From Deltaproteobacteria bacterium (GTDB lineage Bacteria; Desulfobacterota; Desulfobulbia; Desulfobulbales; BM004): a stretch of 22,738 nucleotides of DNA. The stretch's first letter is position 1, and every line of letters starts with the position of its first letter. The DNA is taken from positions 1,494,088 to 1,516,825 of the forward strand of contig CP070776.1 of assembly GCA_020346205.1 (NCBI GenBank). Direction: 5' to 3'. Made by a program: the position numbers and the translations under genes. This document shows positions 15,386 to 22,738 of the stretch, one piece after another. A model generated the notes under the pieces. It saw only the letters and a list, made by a program, of their open reading frames with translations. It did no database searches and was not told where the DNA came from.

Positions 15386-15856
15386 TTACCATAAAGACTG
15401 CTGGCGCAGGGCTTCATACAGAACTATACCGGCGGCATTGGCAAGATTAAGGCTTCTGATCTTCCGGTTGCTCATGGGTATTGTGTAACATCGGTCTATA
15501 TACAGCTTTATTACCTCTTCAGGCAAGCCTTTCGTTTCCTTGCCGAATATTAGAAAATCTCCAGGTTCAAATTCTGCACTGGTATAAGGTTGGCCTGTTT
15601 TCTTGGTAAAGAAATAAAGCTTTTTTTCATCCTGTGCAGTTAAAAACTCATCAAAATTGTCCCAGTAAACAATTTTTACATACTTCCAATAATCAAGACC
15701 TGCGCGTTTCAAATGCTTGTCCTCGGTACTGAAACCAAGTGGTTTAACCAGATGGAGCACCGTATCAGACGCTCCACACAACCTTGCTATAGTTCCTGTA
15801 TTGGGGGGGATTTCAGGTTCTACGAGAACAATGTTGAATGGGGGAGAGATGAACAT
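15386..15856 (-). CDS. trmL: tRNA (cytidine/uridine-34 2'-O)-methyltransferase TrmL
   Basis: The 156-residue protein is a small SPOUT-fold methyltransferase that methylates the wobble ribose of leucine tRNAs. Typical motifs are FNIVLVEPEIPPNTGTIARLC at the start, LIFGKETKGLPEEV in the middle and IPMSNRKIRSLNLANAAGIV in the knot that binds S-adenosylmethionine. Length is normal for the family. The ribosome site is weak, but the start lies 12 bases after the M23 peptidase stop, so translation may be coupled. It is in the same minus-strand run as serC and rlmN. Strong identification. Confidence 0.95.
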   Translation of the reverse strand: MFISPPFNIVLVEPEIPPNTGTIARLCGASDTVLHLVKPLGFSTEDKHLKRAGLDYWKYVKIVYWDNFDEFLTAQDEKKLYFFTKKTGQPYTSAEFEPGDFLIFGKETKGLPEEVIKLYIDRCYTIPMSNRKIRSLNLANAAGIVLYEALRQQSLW

Positions 15857-15868
15857 CTAAGAAGTTTT

Positions 15869-17221
15869 TTACAGAAAGGAGATCATATGATTTTCAGAAA
15901 GGGTCACATTTTTGACCTGCAGGACTTTCTCATTGGTATTTGTATTGAAAAGTTCGGCTGTTTTCGCACTTTCACTACGGAAAAGTGCCAAATCTTCATC
16001 CTGCAGCACAGTTTTCGCTTTGAATTTTATCCCAAATGGATTCCGGAAAACTCCGTTGTATTTGATTCGGTAATCTAGGTGTGGACCAGTCGATAAACCG
16101 GTGGATCCCACATAACCGATAATATCTTTCTGGGCTACGGTGCTGCCTTTTTTCAGCCCTTTCTTATAACCATTCAAGTGCCCATAATATGTTTTATATC
16201 CACCATGATGCCGGAGGATGATAGCTTTCCCATAAGGACCTCTCCTGCCTATAAATTCAACCTTGCCTTCGGCTGTCGCCATTACCGGTGTTCCTCTTGG
16301 AGCAGCAAGATCTATTCCTAGATGAGGTTTAACAACTCCGTGGACAGGATGCTTGCGCCTCGTTGTGAACCTTGAAGTTACACGGCCGAATGGAATAGGC
16401 GACCTGATGAACCAGGTTCCCAGTGCTTCACCATTTTCATCAAAATAACCGGCAGGGGTATTTTCGGATGTAAAGTGATAGCCTTCAAACTTGACATCTT
16501 CCTTCTGGTAACGGGCTACAAGAATTTTTCCATAGCCGACAAAAACACCATCCTTAAAATATTTTTCTACGAGCAATTCAAACTTGTCGTTGGATCTGGT
16601 CTCAGTGTTAAAATCAATTTTAGAGGCAAAAATATCAGCAAAGGCATGTATTAGCCTGGGCTCTTCTCCCATAGCGACAAAAGCAGCATAAAGCGAGGAT
16701 TCAATAACACCGGCAACCCTTTCAATTTTGTACTCAAGCGGTACCGGCTGTTTGCTTGCCAGGTACGAACCATCTCCACTGGGTTTAAGAATAAGGGTAT
16801 TCAACAGTCCGGAAGTATAGGTTGCTTGAGTTATGGAATTGTCTTCATCCAGACGTATAGTAAAACGGTCACCGGGCTGTAGCAGCTTAAAGTCAAGAGT
16901 TGTACCAAATCCTTTAATGACGACGGATCTGATAGAATCGGCAATGTTCAGTCTTTTCATTGCCTGATCGAAACTTTCACCATTTATAATTTCACCGGCA
17001 ATCTCTTTATGAAAGGTTGGTACTATTTTTGTTTCAGGAATTAAAATCTTATCAGGGAGGAGGAGATTTCCTGAAGAATCCTGCTTTTCAATATTTGCGG
17101 CAATGGGAGTAGCAATGGCACTATCACTGAGTTCTCCATTGGAGAGAAGCAATAACAGGGCAAGAGCTATCCAGAACGACAGGCTCACAGCAAAACTTGT
17201 AAGTATTTTTCCTGAATCCAT
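15869..17221 (-). CDS. M23-family peptidoglycan endopeptidase, membrane-anchored or exported
   Basis: The 450-residue protein has an N-terminal hydrophobic signal or anchor (about 8-27), a Csd3/MepM-like middle part with an OapA/LysM-type region (GESFDQAMKRLNI and LQPGDRFTI), and a C-terminal LytM (M23) domain. Zinc-site residues H300 and D304 (HLGID), H348 (YGHL) and H381 are present, but the usual HxH is H381-L-D383, so the second zinc-ligand histidine is aspartate. Similar HLDYR variants occur in proteobacterial M23 proteins, so activity is still possible. Its role is probably cutting peptidoglycan cross-links in the periplasm. No clear ribosome site precedes ATG 17221. It is the first gene of the minus-strand run and diverges from lysC. 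A tail of about 45 residues follows the peptidase domain. Confidence 0.9.
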   Translation of the reverse strand: MDSGKILTSFAVSLSFWIALALLLLLSNGELSDSAIATPIAANIEKQDSSGNLLLPDKILIPETKIVPTFHKEIAGEIINGESFDQAMKRLNIADSIRSVVIKGFGTTLDFKLLQPGDRFTIRLDEDNSITQATYTSGLLNTLILKPSGDGSYLASKQPVPLEYKIERVAGVIESSLYAAFVAMGEEPRLIHAFADIFASKIDFNTETRSNDKFELLVEKYFKDGVFVGYGKILVARYQKEDVKFEGYHFTSENTPAGYFDENGEALGTWFIRSPIPFGRVTSRFTTRRKHPVHGVVKPHLGIDLAAPRGTPVMATAEGKVEFIGRRGPYGKAIILRHHGGYKTYYGHLNGYKKGLKKGSTVAQKDIIGYVGSTGLSTGPHLDYRIKYNGVFRNPFGIKFKAKTVLQDEDLALFRSESAKTAELFNTNTNEKVLQVKNVTLSENHMISFL

Positions 17222-17306
17222 TGTATGAGTTGATTTAAGTATTATTAAAACTTGCGCTTTTCTAACAGCATCTGAATTGTATTACAAGTTTGTTTTTGGG
17301 TGGAAA

Positions 17307-17326
17307 TATAATAGAATCGTATTATA
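17307..17326. promoter_or_regulatory. Symmetric AT-rich element in the divergent M23-lysC gap
   Basis: TATAATA (17307-17313) and TATTATA (17320-17326) form an inverted repeat around GAATCG, so each strand shows a TATAAT box. It lies between the divergent starts at 17221 and 17427. It may be a -10 box for the minus-strand gene or an operator. No good -35 match was found at standard distance. Confidence 0.3.
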
Positions 17327-17369
17327 TCGCAACCAAAACGGAAACATTGTTGCTTTTTTGGCAATAAAG

Positions 17370-17400
17370 TTTACATTGTGCTGTCTTAAAGTTTTACAAT
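17370..17400 (+). promoter_or_regulatory. Possible promoter of lysC
   Basis: TTTACA at 17370-17375 (or TTACAT at 17371-17376) and TACAAT at 17395-17400 resemble sigma-70 -35 and -10 boxes with an 18-19 base spacer. The -10 box ends 26 bases before the lysC ATG. This is pattern matching only. Confidence 0.35.
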
Positions 17401-17426
17401 TTAATTTCATAATGAGTTTTTAAAAA

Positions 17427-18653
17427 ATGGCACTTATTGTTCAAAAATTTGGTGGCACATCGGTCGGTAATCCTGAAAAAATCAAGGCCGTTGCTGAACG
17501 GGTTCTAGGATATAGCCGTCAGGGGCACAAGATGGTTGTAGTCCTCTCCGCCATGTCAGGTGAAACCGATCGCCTACTTTCTCTTGCAAATAGCATGCAG
17601 GACCAGCCGGATACCCGAGAAATGGATGTTTTACTTTCAACAGGCGAACAGGTGACCATATCCCTGTTTGCCATGGCTGTAAAGGCTGCCGGATATAATG
17701 CCGTTTCCTTTCTTGGCGATCAGGTAAAGATACTCACCAGCTCCCTGCATACCAAGGCAAGGATCAAGTCCATTGATACGGATAAGATTAAAGGTCACCT
17801 TGAACAGGGGAAAATAATAGTTGTAGCAGGTTTCCAGGGTGTGGATGAAAATGGTGATATTACAACCCTGGGCAGGGGAGGTTCTGATACTACTGCAGTA
17901 GCTCTTGCCGCTGCTCTAAAGGCTGATCAATGTGAAATTTTTACCGATGTTGAAGGTGTTTATACTACCGATCCAAGTATCTGCACTTCAGCCCGGAAAA
18001 TAGAACGCATTTCCTATGATGAAATGCTGGAATTGGCCAGCTTGGGAGCAAAGGTTCTTGATATCAGGTCAGTTGGTTTGGCAAAACGCTATAAAGTTCC
18101 ACTGCATGTCCGGTCAACATTTGTTGAAACCGAGGGGACATGGGTGGTTGAGGAGGAAAAAGCAATGGAGTCCATGTTGGTTTCTGGGGTCACCTACAAT
18201 AAAAATGAAGCCCGTATTACTATTTCCAGGGTGCCTGATAAGCCCGGCATAGCTTCAAAGATTTTTATGCCCATTTCCGATGCGGGTATTGTGGTTGATA
18301 TGATCATCCAGAATACCAGGGAAGGGGACATAACTGATATGACCTTCACAGTACCCCGCACCGATTACAATAAAGCCCTGGAGCTATTAAAGAAGATTGC
18401 GGCTGATATTGGAGCTGAGGATGTAAGCAGTGCAGATAATATTGCAAAGGTTTCCATTGTTGGGGTGGGCATGCGTAACCATTCAGGTATTGCTTCAACC
18501 ATGTTCCATGTTTTGGCCAATGAGGGCATTAATATAATGATGATCAGCACCTCTGAAATAAAAGTCTCCTGCGTCATTGAAGAGAAATATACTGAACTGG
18601 CAGTCAGGGCTCTCCACGAGGCATTTGCCCTGGACAGGGAAGATTTAGAATAA
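17427..18653 (+). CDS. lysC: Aspartate kinase
   Basis: The 408-residue enzyme phosphorylates aspartate, the first step to lysine, threonine and methionine. The kinase part opens with IVQKFGGTSVGNPEKI and includes TLGRGGSDTTAVALAAAL and the EIFTDVEGVYTTDP segment. Two ACT domains follow from about residue 265, with the second carrying GIASTMFHVLANEGINIMMI and STSEIKVS, the site of feedback inhibition by lysine and/or threonine. Length fits the monofunctional enzymes without a fused homoserine dehydrogenase. The ribosome site is weak (GAG at 17414-17416). It is followed by cimA after 21 bases; together they feed threonine/isoleucine and lysine synthesis. Identification is secure. Confidence 0.97.
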   Translation: MALIVQKFGGTSVGNPEKIKAVAERVLGYSRQGHKMVVVLSAMSGETDRLLSLANSMQDQPDTREMDVLLSTGEQVTISLFAMAVKAAGYNAVSFLGDQVKILTSSLHTKARIKSIDTDKIKGHLEQGKIIVVAGFQGVDENGDITTLGRGGSDTTAVALAAALKADQCEIFTDVEGVYTTDPSICTSARKIERISYDEMLELASLGAKVLDIRSVGLAKRYKVPLHVRSTFVETEGTWVVEEEKAMESMLVSGVTYNKNEARITISRVPDKPGIASKIFMPISDAGIVVDMIIQNTREGDITDMTFTVPRTDYNKALELLKKIAADIGAEDVSSADNIAKVSIVGVGMRNHSGIASTMFHVLANEGINIMMISTSEIKVSCVIEEKYTELAVRALHEAFALDREDLE

Positions 18654-18674
18654 ACTTTTACATATACTGATACT

Positions 18675-20273
18675 ATGAATCACAGAGTAGAAATATACGA
18701 TACGACATTACGCGACGGAACCCAGGCTGAAAACTTCAACCTCTCTGTAGAGGACAGAGTCCGCATCTGCCTCAGATTAGACGAGCTTGGCATTGATTTT
18801 ATTGAAGGCGGATGGCCCGGTTCCAATCCCAGTGCTGTTGAATTCTTTGAGACCATGCAGAACCATACGCTTAAGCACGCCAAGCTCACAGCTTTTGGTT
18901 CTACAAGAAATTTCAACAAACCGGTTGACCAGGACCCGAACCTGCAGGCCCTTATTGCTGCCAAAACTCCCGGCATCACAATTTTCGGCAAAACATGGGA
19001 TGTACATGTCAGGGACGCTCTGCGTATATCACTTGAGAATAATCTCACCATCATTGTCGAGTCCCTGCAGTATCTTAAACCCAATGTCGAGCATCTTTTT
19101 TACGATGCAGAACACTTTTTTGACGGTTTTAAACAGAATAAAGAGTATGCCCTGGCCACACTTGATAAAGCTGTGGAGGGAGGTGCTGAGTGTTTAGTGC
19201 TATGCGACACCAACGGCGGCACTCTGCCCAACGAGATCCCGGCTATTACAGAAGCTGTCAACAAGCACTTGGATAGTAAGGGGTATGTCATTCCTTTGGG
19301 CGTACATGCTCACAATGATTCTGAAACAGCTGTAGGTAATTCCCTCGTTGCTGTTTCAATGGGTATATCCCATGTCCAGGGAACCATGAACGGTTTTGGT
19401 GAACGGTGCGGTAACGCTAATCTCACTTCAATTATCCCAGGCCTGGTAATCAAAATGAAGTGCCAGGTGAATGCAGGGAAAAATCTTGAAAGCCTCTATG
19501 AGACTGCCAGATTTGTCAACGAACTGGCCAACCTGCCGCATAATAAATACCAGCCCTATGTAGGCAGATCTGCATTTGCCCATAAAGGAGGTGTACATGT
19601 TCAGGCAGTAGAACGCAATCCCATCACCTACGAACACATAGAACCTGAAAAGGTGGGAAATGTCAGGCGTATCCTCATATCAGACCAATCAGGCAAAAGC
19701 AACGTCCTGTATAAGGCCAAAAAATTCGGCCTCAATCTGGACAGCAAGGATCCTGTGGTCAGCAACATTGTCCAGGAACTCAAAGAACTGGAAAACCAGG
19801 GATTTCAATATGAAGGTGCCGAAGCCTCCTTCGAGCTCCTAATGCGCAAGGCCCTGGGCACCAAACGACATTACTTTGACCTGAAAGGATTCAGGGTTAT
19901 CAGTCAGAAAACCAGTATGGACGCTCCATCACAGGATGAAGCAACAATCCGCATTGAAGTTGGAAGCGAAGGTGAGGTGCACACCGCCGCCTTAGGCGAA
20001 GGACCTGTAAATGCCCTGGACAAGGCCTTACGTAAAGCCTTGACGCGTTTCTATCCGAAATTGAAAGACATGGAGTTGGCTGATTACAAAGTCCGGGTTC
20101 TGGCCGGTGAGCATGGGACAGGGGCCAAAGTGCGGGTCCTTATCCAATCCCGTGACCAGGAGTCTGAATGGGGCACCGTAGGTGTTTCCCATGACATTCT
20201 TGAAGCGAGCTGGCAAGCACTGGTTGATTCCATTACTTACAAACTTATGAAGGATGAAAAAAAGCAAGACTAA
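18675..20273 (+). CDS. cimA: (R)-citramalate synthase
   Basis: The 532-residue protein belongs to the LeuA/CimA/NifV family. It condenses pyruvate and acetyl-CoA to citramalate, giving isoleucine without threonine deaminase. YDTTLRDGTQAENFNLSVED at the start, the metal-binding H211-A-H213 in GVHAHNDS, and GTMNGFGERCGNANL fit the longer CimA subfamily, whose start reads DGTQAENF where isopropylmalate synthases read DGEQ. An LeuA-type regulatory domain starts near residue 390 and probably binds isoleucine. No strong ribosome site is seen, but the start lies 21 bases after lysC. The next gene overlaps its end by 20 bases. Acetyl-CoA from AcsB would be one substrate, an inference from pathway logic only. 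Confidence 0.93.
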   Translation: MNHRVEIYDTTLRDGTQAENFNLSVEDRVRICLRLDELGIDFIEGGWPGSNPSAVEFFETMQNHTLKHAKLTAFGSTRNFNKPVDQDPNLQALIAAKTPGITIFGKTWDVHVRDALRISLENNLTIIVESLQYLKPNVEHLFYDAEHFFDGFKQNKEYALATLDKAVEGGAECLVLCDTNGGTLPNEIPAITEAVNKHLDSKGYVIPLGVHAHNDSETAVGNSLVAVSMGISHVQGTMNGFGERCGNANLTSIIPGLVIKMKCQVNAGKNLESLYETARFVNELANLPHNKYQPYVGRSAFAHKGGVHVQAVERNPITYEHIEPEKVGNVRRILISDQSGKSNVLYKAKKFGLNLDSKDPVVSNIVQELKELENQGFQYEGAEASFELLMRKALGTKRHYFDLKGFRVISQKTSMDAPSQDEATIRIEVGSEGEVHTAALGEGPVNALDKALRKALTRFYPKLKDMELADYKVRVLAGEHGTGAKVRVLIQSRDQESEWGTVGVSHDILEASWQALVDSITYKLMKDEKKQD

Positions 20274-20847
20274 TGAAGATGAATCTCTTCATTCAGCTGA
20301 TCAATTGCTGAAAGAGAGATCAACAGAAAATATTCTGGTCTTCCTTGTCCTGGCAATCTTTATTCTTGTGGTAATAGTTTTTTCCAGCCGTCCGGATTTT
20401 TTCTTAATAAACAATTCTCAGCCCCCTACAGCTATTACAGAAAAGTATGTCTGGCTTGCCGGTACCGCTGAAGTGCCTGAAGGGCTCTATCTTTTTAAGC
20501 CGGAACAGCTGGAAAACAGATTTCCCACAATAGATTCTTTTTTTCTAGAAGAACCTTCCAAAGATTTAAATTCCTTAGTGTATGCAGTTGAAACCAATGA
20601 GGATAAACTCAAGCAAATAAGCCTGCCGCCACAGGTGGCAAACATTTTTTTCAAACCTATTCCCATAAACCGCGCTGATATAAAAATTTTAATTTCACTG
20701 CCGGGAATTGGACCTGTTTTGGCAGAAAGAATTGTGCTGAGAAGGAATAAATATGGTCCTTTCCAATCAAAGGATGAATTATTACAGATTGCCGGAATAG
20801 GGCCTAAAAAATATGCTGGCTTGGTTAATCGTATAACCCTGGACTAA
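20254..20847 (+). CDS. Membrane-anchored ComEA-like helix-hairpin-helix protein
   Basis: The 197-residue product has an N-terminal charged segment, one membrane helix (about 26-45), a middle region reading YVWLAGTAEVPEGLYLFKPEQL that recalls SLBB-like parts of ComEA, and a C-terminal double helix-hairpin-helix (about 136-195: INRADIKILISLPGIGPVLA, then IAGIGPKKYAGL). ComEA-type proteins bind double-stranded DNA outside the membrane in natural transformation, but single HhH proteins of this type occur widely without competence genes. ATG 20254 overlaps the end of cimA by 20 bases, implying translational coupling. miaA begins 15 bases after it. No other competence genes are present here, so the role is uncertain. 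Confidence 0.82.
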   Translation: MKKSKTNEDESLHSADQLLKERSTENILVFLVLAIFILVVIVFSSRPDFFLINNSQPPTAITEKYVWLAGTAEVPEGLYLFKPEQLENRFPTIDSFFLEEPSKDLNSLVYAVETNEDKLKQISLPPQVANIFFKPIPINRADIKILISLPGIGPVLAERIVLRRNKYGPFQSKDELLQIAGIGPKKYAGLVNRITLD

Positions 20848-20862
20848 ATTCTTAGTTTACTT

Positions 20863-21831
20863 GTGAATAGCCTAAAACAAAAACTTCTCGTTTTATGTGG
20901 ACCGACTGCGGTGGGTAAAACCGAGCTTTCCCTGGAGATAGCAGAAAATTTTTCCTGTGAAATTGTCGGAGTCGATTCCATGCAGGTGTACAGGTATATG
21001 GATATTGGAACAGCAAAGCCTACAACTGCTGAAAGGTCCCGTATCAAACATTATCTTATCGATGTTGTTGACCCGGATGATAATTATACCCTTGGCAGAT
21101 TTATTAAAGATGCCGAGGAAGCCATCGAGACAATTTACAGCCACAAACATATTCCGCTGCTGGCGGGAGGAACAGGGCTTTATTTCAAGGGATTGCTCGA
21201 AGGTGTTTTCGATGAAAATATCTATGCTGCTGAAGATGAATCCGGAAGAGGGGGAGAAAAGAACAATTCCTTAAAACAAAAGCTGCGGCAGAGAATTCAG
21301 GAAGAGGGGAATGAGGCCTTGCACAGGGAACTTGCAGAAGTGGACCCTGAATCTGGTAAACGCATCCATCCCAATGACACCCAAAGGATTATCAGGGGAT
21401 TAGAAATATATTATACCACGGGCCTTCCGTGGTCCAATCATCTCAAAAACCACAAGATAAGAAATACCCGCTATCAGGTCCTCAAGATCGGCCTGACAAG
21501 ACCGCGGGAAGAACTGTATGCGCGTATTGATCAACGTGTCCAGCTTATGGCAAATGAAGGTTTGCTTGCTGAAGTGAAAAAACTCTTGGCAATGGGGTAT
21601 GGCAAAGAACTCAAGGCCATGCAGTCCATTGGCTATCGCCATATGCTGAACTATATAGATGGCAGTTGGACCTGGGCACAAGCACTCGATCTGTTAGCAC
21701 GGGATACAAGGCATTATGCCAAAAGACAATATACCTGGTTTAACAATGACCCTGAAATTATATGGCACGATGTGCACGATAAGGATAATATTCTGCAAGA
21801 TATTGGAATTTTTTTAAAAGACTGCTGCTAA
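20863..21831 (+). CDS. miaA: tRNA dimethylallyltransferase
   Basis: The 322-residue enzyme transfers a dimethylallyl group to N6 of A37 in tRNAs that read codons beginning with U. The P-loop GPTAVGKT (13-20), the catalytic aspartate D38 in GVDSMQVYRYMDIGTAKPT and AGGTGLYFKGLLEGVF are canonical, as is the C-terminal RHYAKRQYTWF motif. GTG at 20863 is the likely start; no ATG lies nearby in frame. It lies 15 bases after the HhH gene and 18 before the next gene, so all five genes from lysC on may form one operon. Interestingly trmL and rlmN, two other tRNA/rRNA modification genes, sit in the divergent run. Confidence 0.97.
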   Translation: MNSLKQKLLVLCGPTAVGKTELSLEIAENFSCEIVGVDSMQVYRYMDIGTAKPTTAERSRIKHYLIDVVDPDDNYTLGRFIKDAEEAIETIYSHKHIPLLAGGTGLYFKGLLEGVFDENIYAAEDESGRGGEKNNSLKQKLRQRIQEEGNEALHRELAEVDPESGKRIHPNDTQRIIRGLEIYYTTGLPWSNHLKNHKIRNTRYQVLKIGLTRPREELYARIDQRVQLMANEGLLAEVKKLLAMGYGKELKAMQSIGYRHMLNYIDGSWTWAQALDLLARDTRHYAKRQYTWFNNDPEIIWHDVHDKDNILQDIGIFLKDCC

Positions 21832-21849
21832 TTTACCTGTAGAGGAAAA

Positions 21850-22738
21850 TTGGAGAAAGAAGTTGTCTTCATAGGTGCAGGTACCCGCGGAGCTAAACTG
21901 GTCGGTAATGAGTTTCAGCCCTATATGGATTTCCACGGGAAAACCTGCCTTGAGTATGTGGTTGAGGCTGCAATGCGGGCCAGAAGCATAGGAGATATCT
22001 ATATCTGGGGAGACAAGAACTCCCTGGAGAATATCCTGGCAGAACATGTAAAACAATACCGCAAGTGGCTTGTCATTGTTGAGGAACGGGATAATATTGT
22101 TGAGAGTTTCTTCTTCACCTATCTTGCCTATCTTTCCCGTGAGAGTAACACATTGCACAGCATGGTAAGCAACTGGGACTCCATAAAAAATGTCAATTGG
22201 GATCAATTAAGAAAATACTTCGTAAATGATGACAGCTGGGAGAAACAGGTCAATATTATCGTCAGTGATACACCGCTTATAAGTTCAGCTGAGTTGGATT
22301 TTCTCATTGAAAACAAGAACCGCAATGCCGACATAATAATTGGACGTACGGTTAGAAAAGATTATAAGGCTATTCTTGAAAAGCTTGGCAAAATCCCGGA
22401 CAAGGAAAAATCGATCAAGAACTTCTATACCTACCGTATAGGCAATAAGGATGTTTCCATGATCGTCAACAGCTTTATTGCCGGCAAGCCTCTCAAGCTG
22501 GATGATAATATCTGGAATCTGGTAGGAAATTTTTATGAAAACAGAACCATTATTGCCGGCCGCAAGAAAAACCTGCGCAATATTGCCAAGAATCTCATTT
22601 TCTTTAAAAGGGTTTTTTTTCCTAGGAATTTTGGTGTAGCGCAACACAGTTATACTGAAAGGGTCAAAGCAACTTTCTACCTTATCAATGCTTACAAGGC
22701 CATTGTCAAGAGCAAGAGCAACAATATTTATTATCGGG
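21850..22738 (+). CDS. Nucleotidyltransferase-like protein (partial, runs off the window)
   Basis: From TTG 21850, which has AGAGGA just upstream, the frame stays open to the window end (296 codons, 3' truncated). The start VVFIGAGTRGAKLVGNEFQP resembles the GxGTR nucleotide-binding loop of sugar-phosphate and MobA-like nucleotidyltransferases, and HGKTCLEYVVEAAMRA matches the following GKPLLEYVLEA segment. IIVSDTPLISSAELDFL carries D140, the position of the metal-binding aspartate in these enzymes. The usual lysine before proline (KP) is glutamine here. Substrate and cofactor are unknown; UTP, CTP or GTP dependent sugar or cofactor activation is possible. The later part (about 230-296) is basic and not clearly part of the GT-A domain. 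It probably belongs to the lysC-miaA transcript. Confidence 0.7.
   Translation, partial: MEKEVVFIGAGTRGAKLVGNEFQPYMDFHGKTCLEYVVEAAMRARSIGDIYIWGDKNSLENILAEHVKQYRKWLVIVEERDNIVESFFFTYLAYLSRESNTLHSMVSNWDSIKNVNWDQLRKYFVNDDSWEKQVNIIVSDTPLISSAELDFLIENKNRNADIIIGRTVRKDYKAILEKLGKIPDKEKSIKNFYTYRIGNKDVSMIVNSFIAGKPLKLDDNIWNLVGNFYENRTIIAGRKKNLRNIAKNLIFFKRVFFPRNFGVAQHSYTERVKATFYLINAYKAIVKSKSNNIYYR

Overview
The window looks like the chromosome of an anaerobic, autotrophy-capable Desulfobacterota (deltaproteobacterial) organism, probably a sulfate reducer or relative. This is inferred from the bacterial-type acetyl-CoA synthase genes, a long HdrA and an MvhD that both need selenocysteine to be read through, a citramalate synthase route to isoleucine, and an MJ0042-type zinc ribbon protein. 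No rRNA, tRNA, CRISPR array, insertion sequence or phage gene was seen.

Region 1 (1-7795, plus strand) is one apparent operon: acsB, acsC, a selenocysteine-containing double-length hdrA and a selenocysteine-containing mvhD, closed by a strong intrinsic terminator. The first two make the acetyl-CoA synthase and the large corrinoid protein subunit of the Wood-Ljungdahl pathway. The last two are flavin and iron-sulfur electron-transfer proteins of the heterodisulfide-reductase type, which probably supply or confurcate electrons for that pathway. Each of hdrA and mvhD is interrupted by an in-frame TGA at a conserved cysteine position. Each TGA is followed by a hairpin whose loop carries GGTC, as expected of a bacterial SECIS element. 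MvhD also has a long lysine/alanine-rich tail like histone H1.

Region 2 (7900-10258, plus strand) is a group of poorly known genes: a nucleoside deaminase, a double TM2 membrane protein, an exported protein made of four repeats, a two-helix membrane protein, and a 41-codon reading frame. That frame reads ATG-GGT-AGC-TGA and then runs open through a membrane helix. It has a good ribosome site and a SECIS-like hairpin 19 bases after the TGA, so it may be a tiny undescribed membrane selenoprotein. A perfect inverted repeat with 24-base arms ends the region and probably terminates transcription from both sides.

Region 3 (10282-12097, minus strand) is a three-gene set read pilZ, ribbon-helix-helix-like protein, zinc-ribbon ParA. 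It looks like a ParA-based positioning or partition module next to a c-di-GMP receptor.

Region 4 (12261-17221, minus strand) is a close-packed housekeeping run: M23 peptidase, trmL, serC, a radical SAM protein and rlmN.

Region 5 (17427-22738, plus strand) diverges from it: lysC, cimA, a ComEA-like helix-hairpin-helix membrane protein, miaA and a nucleotidyltransferase-like gene cut by the window end.
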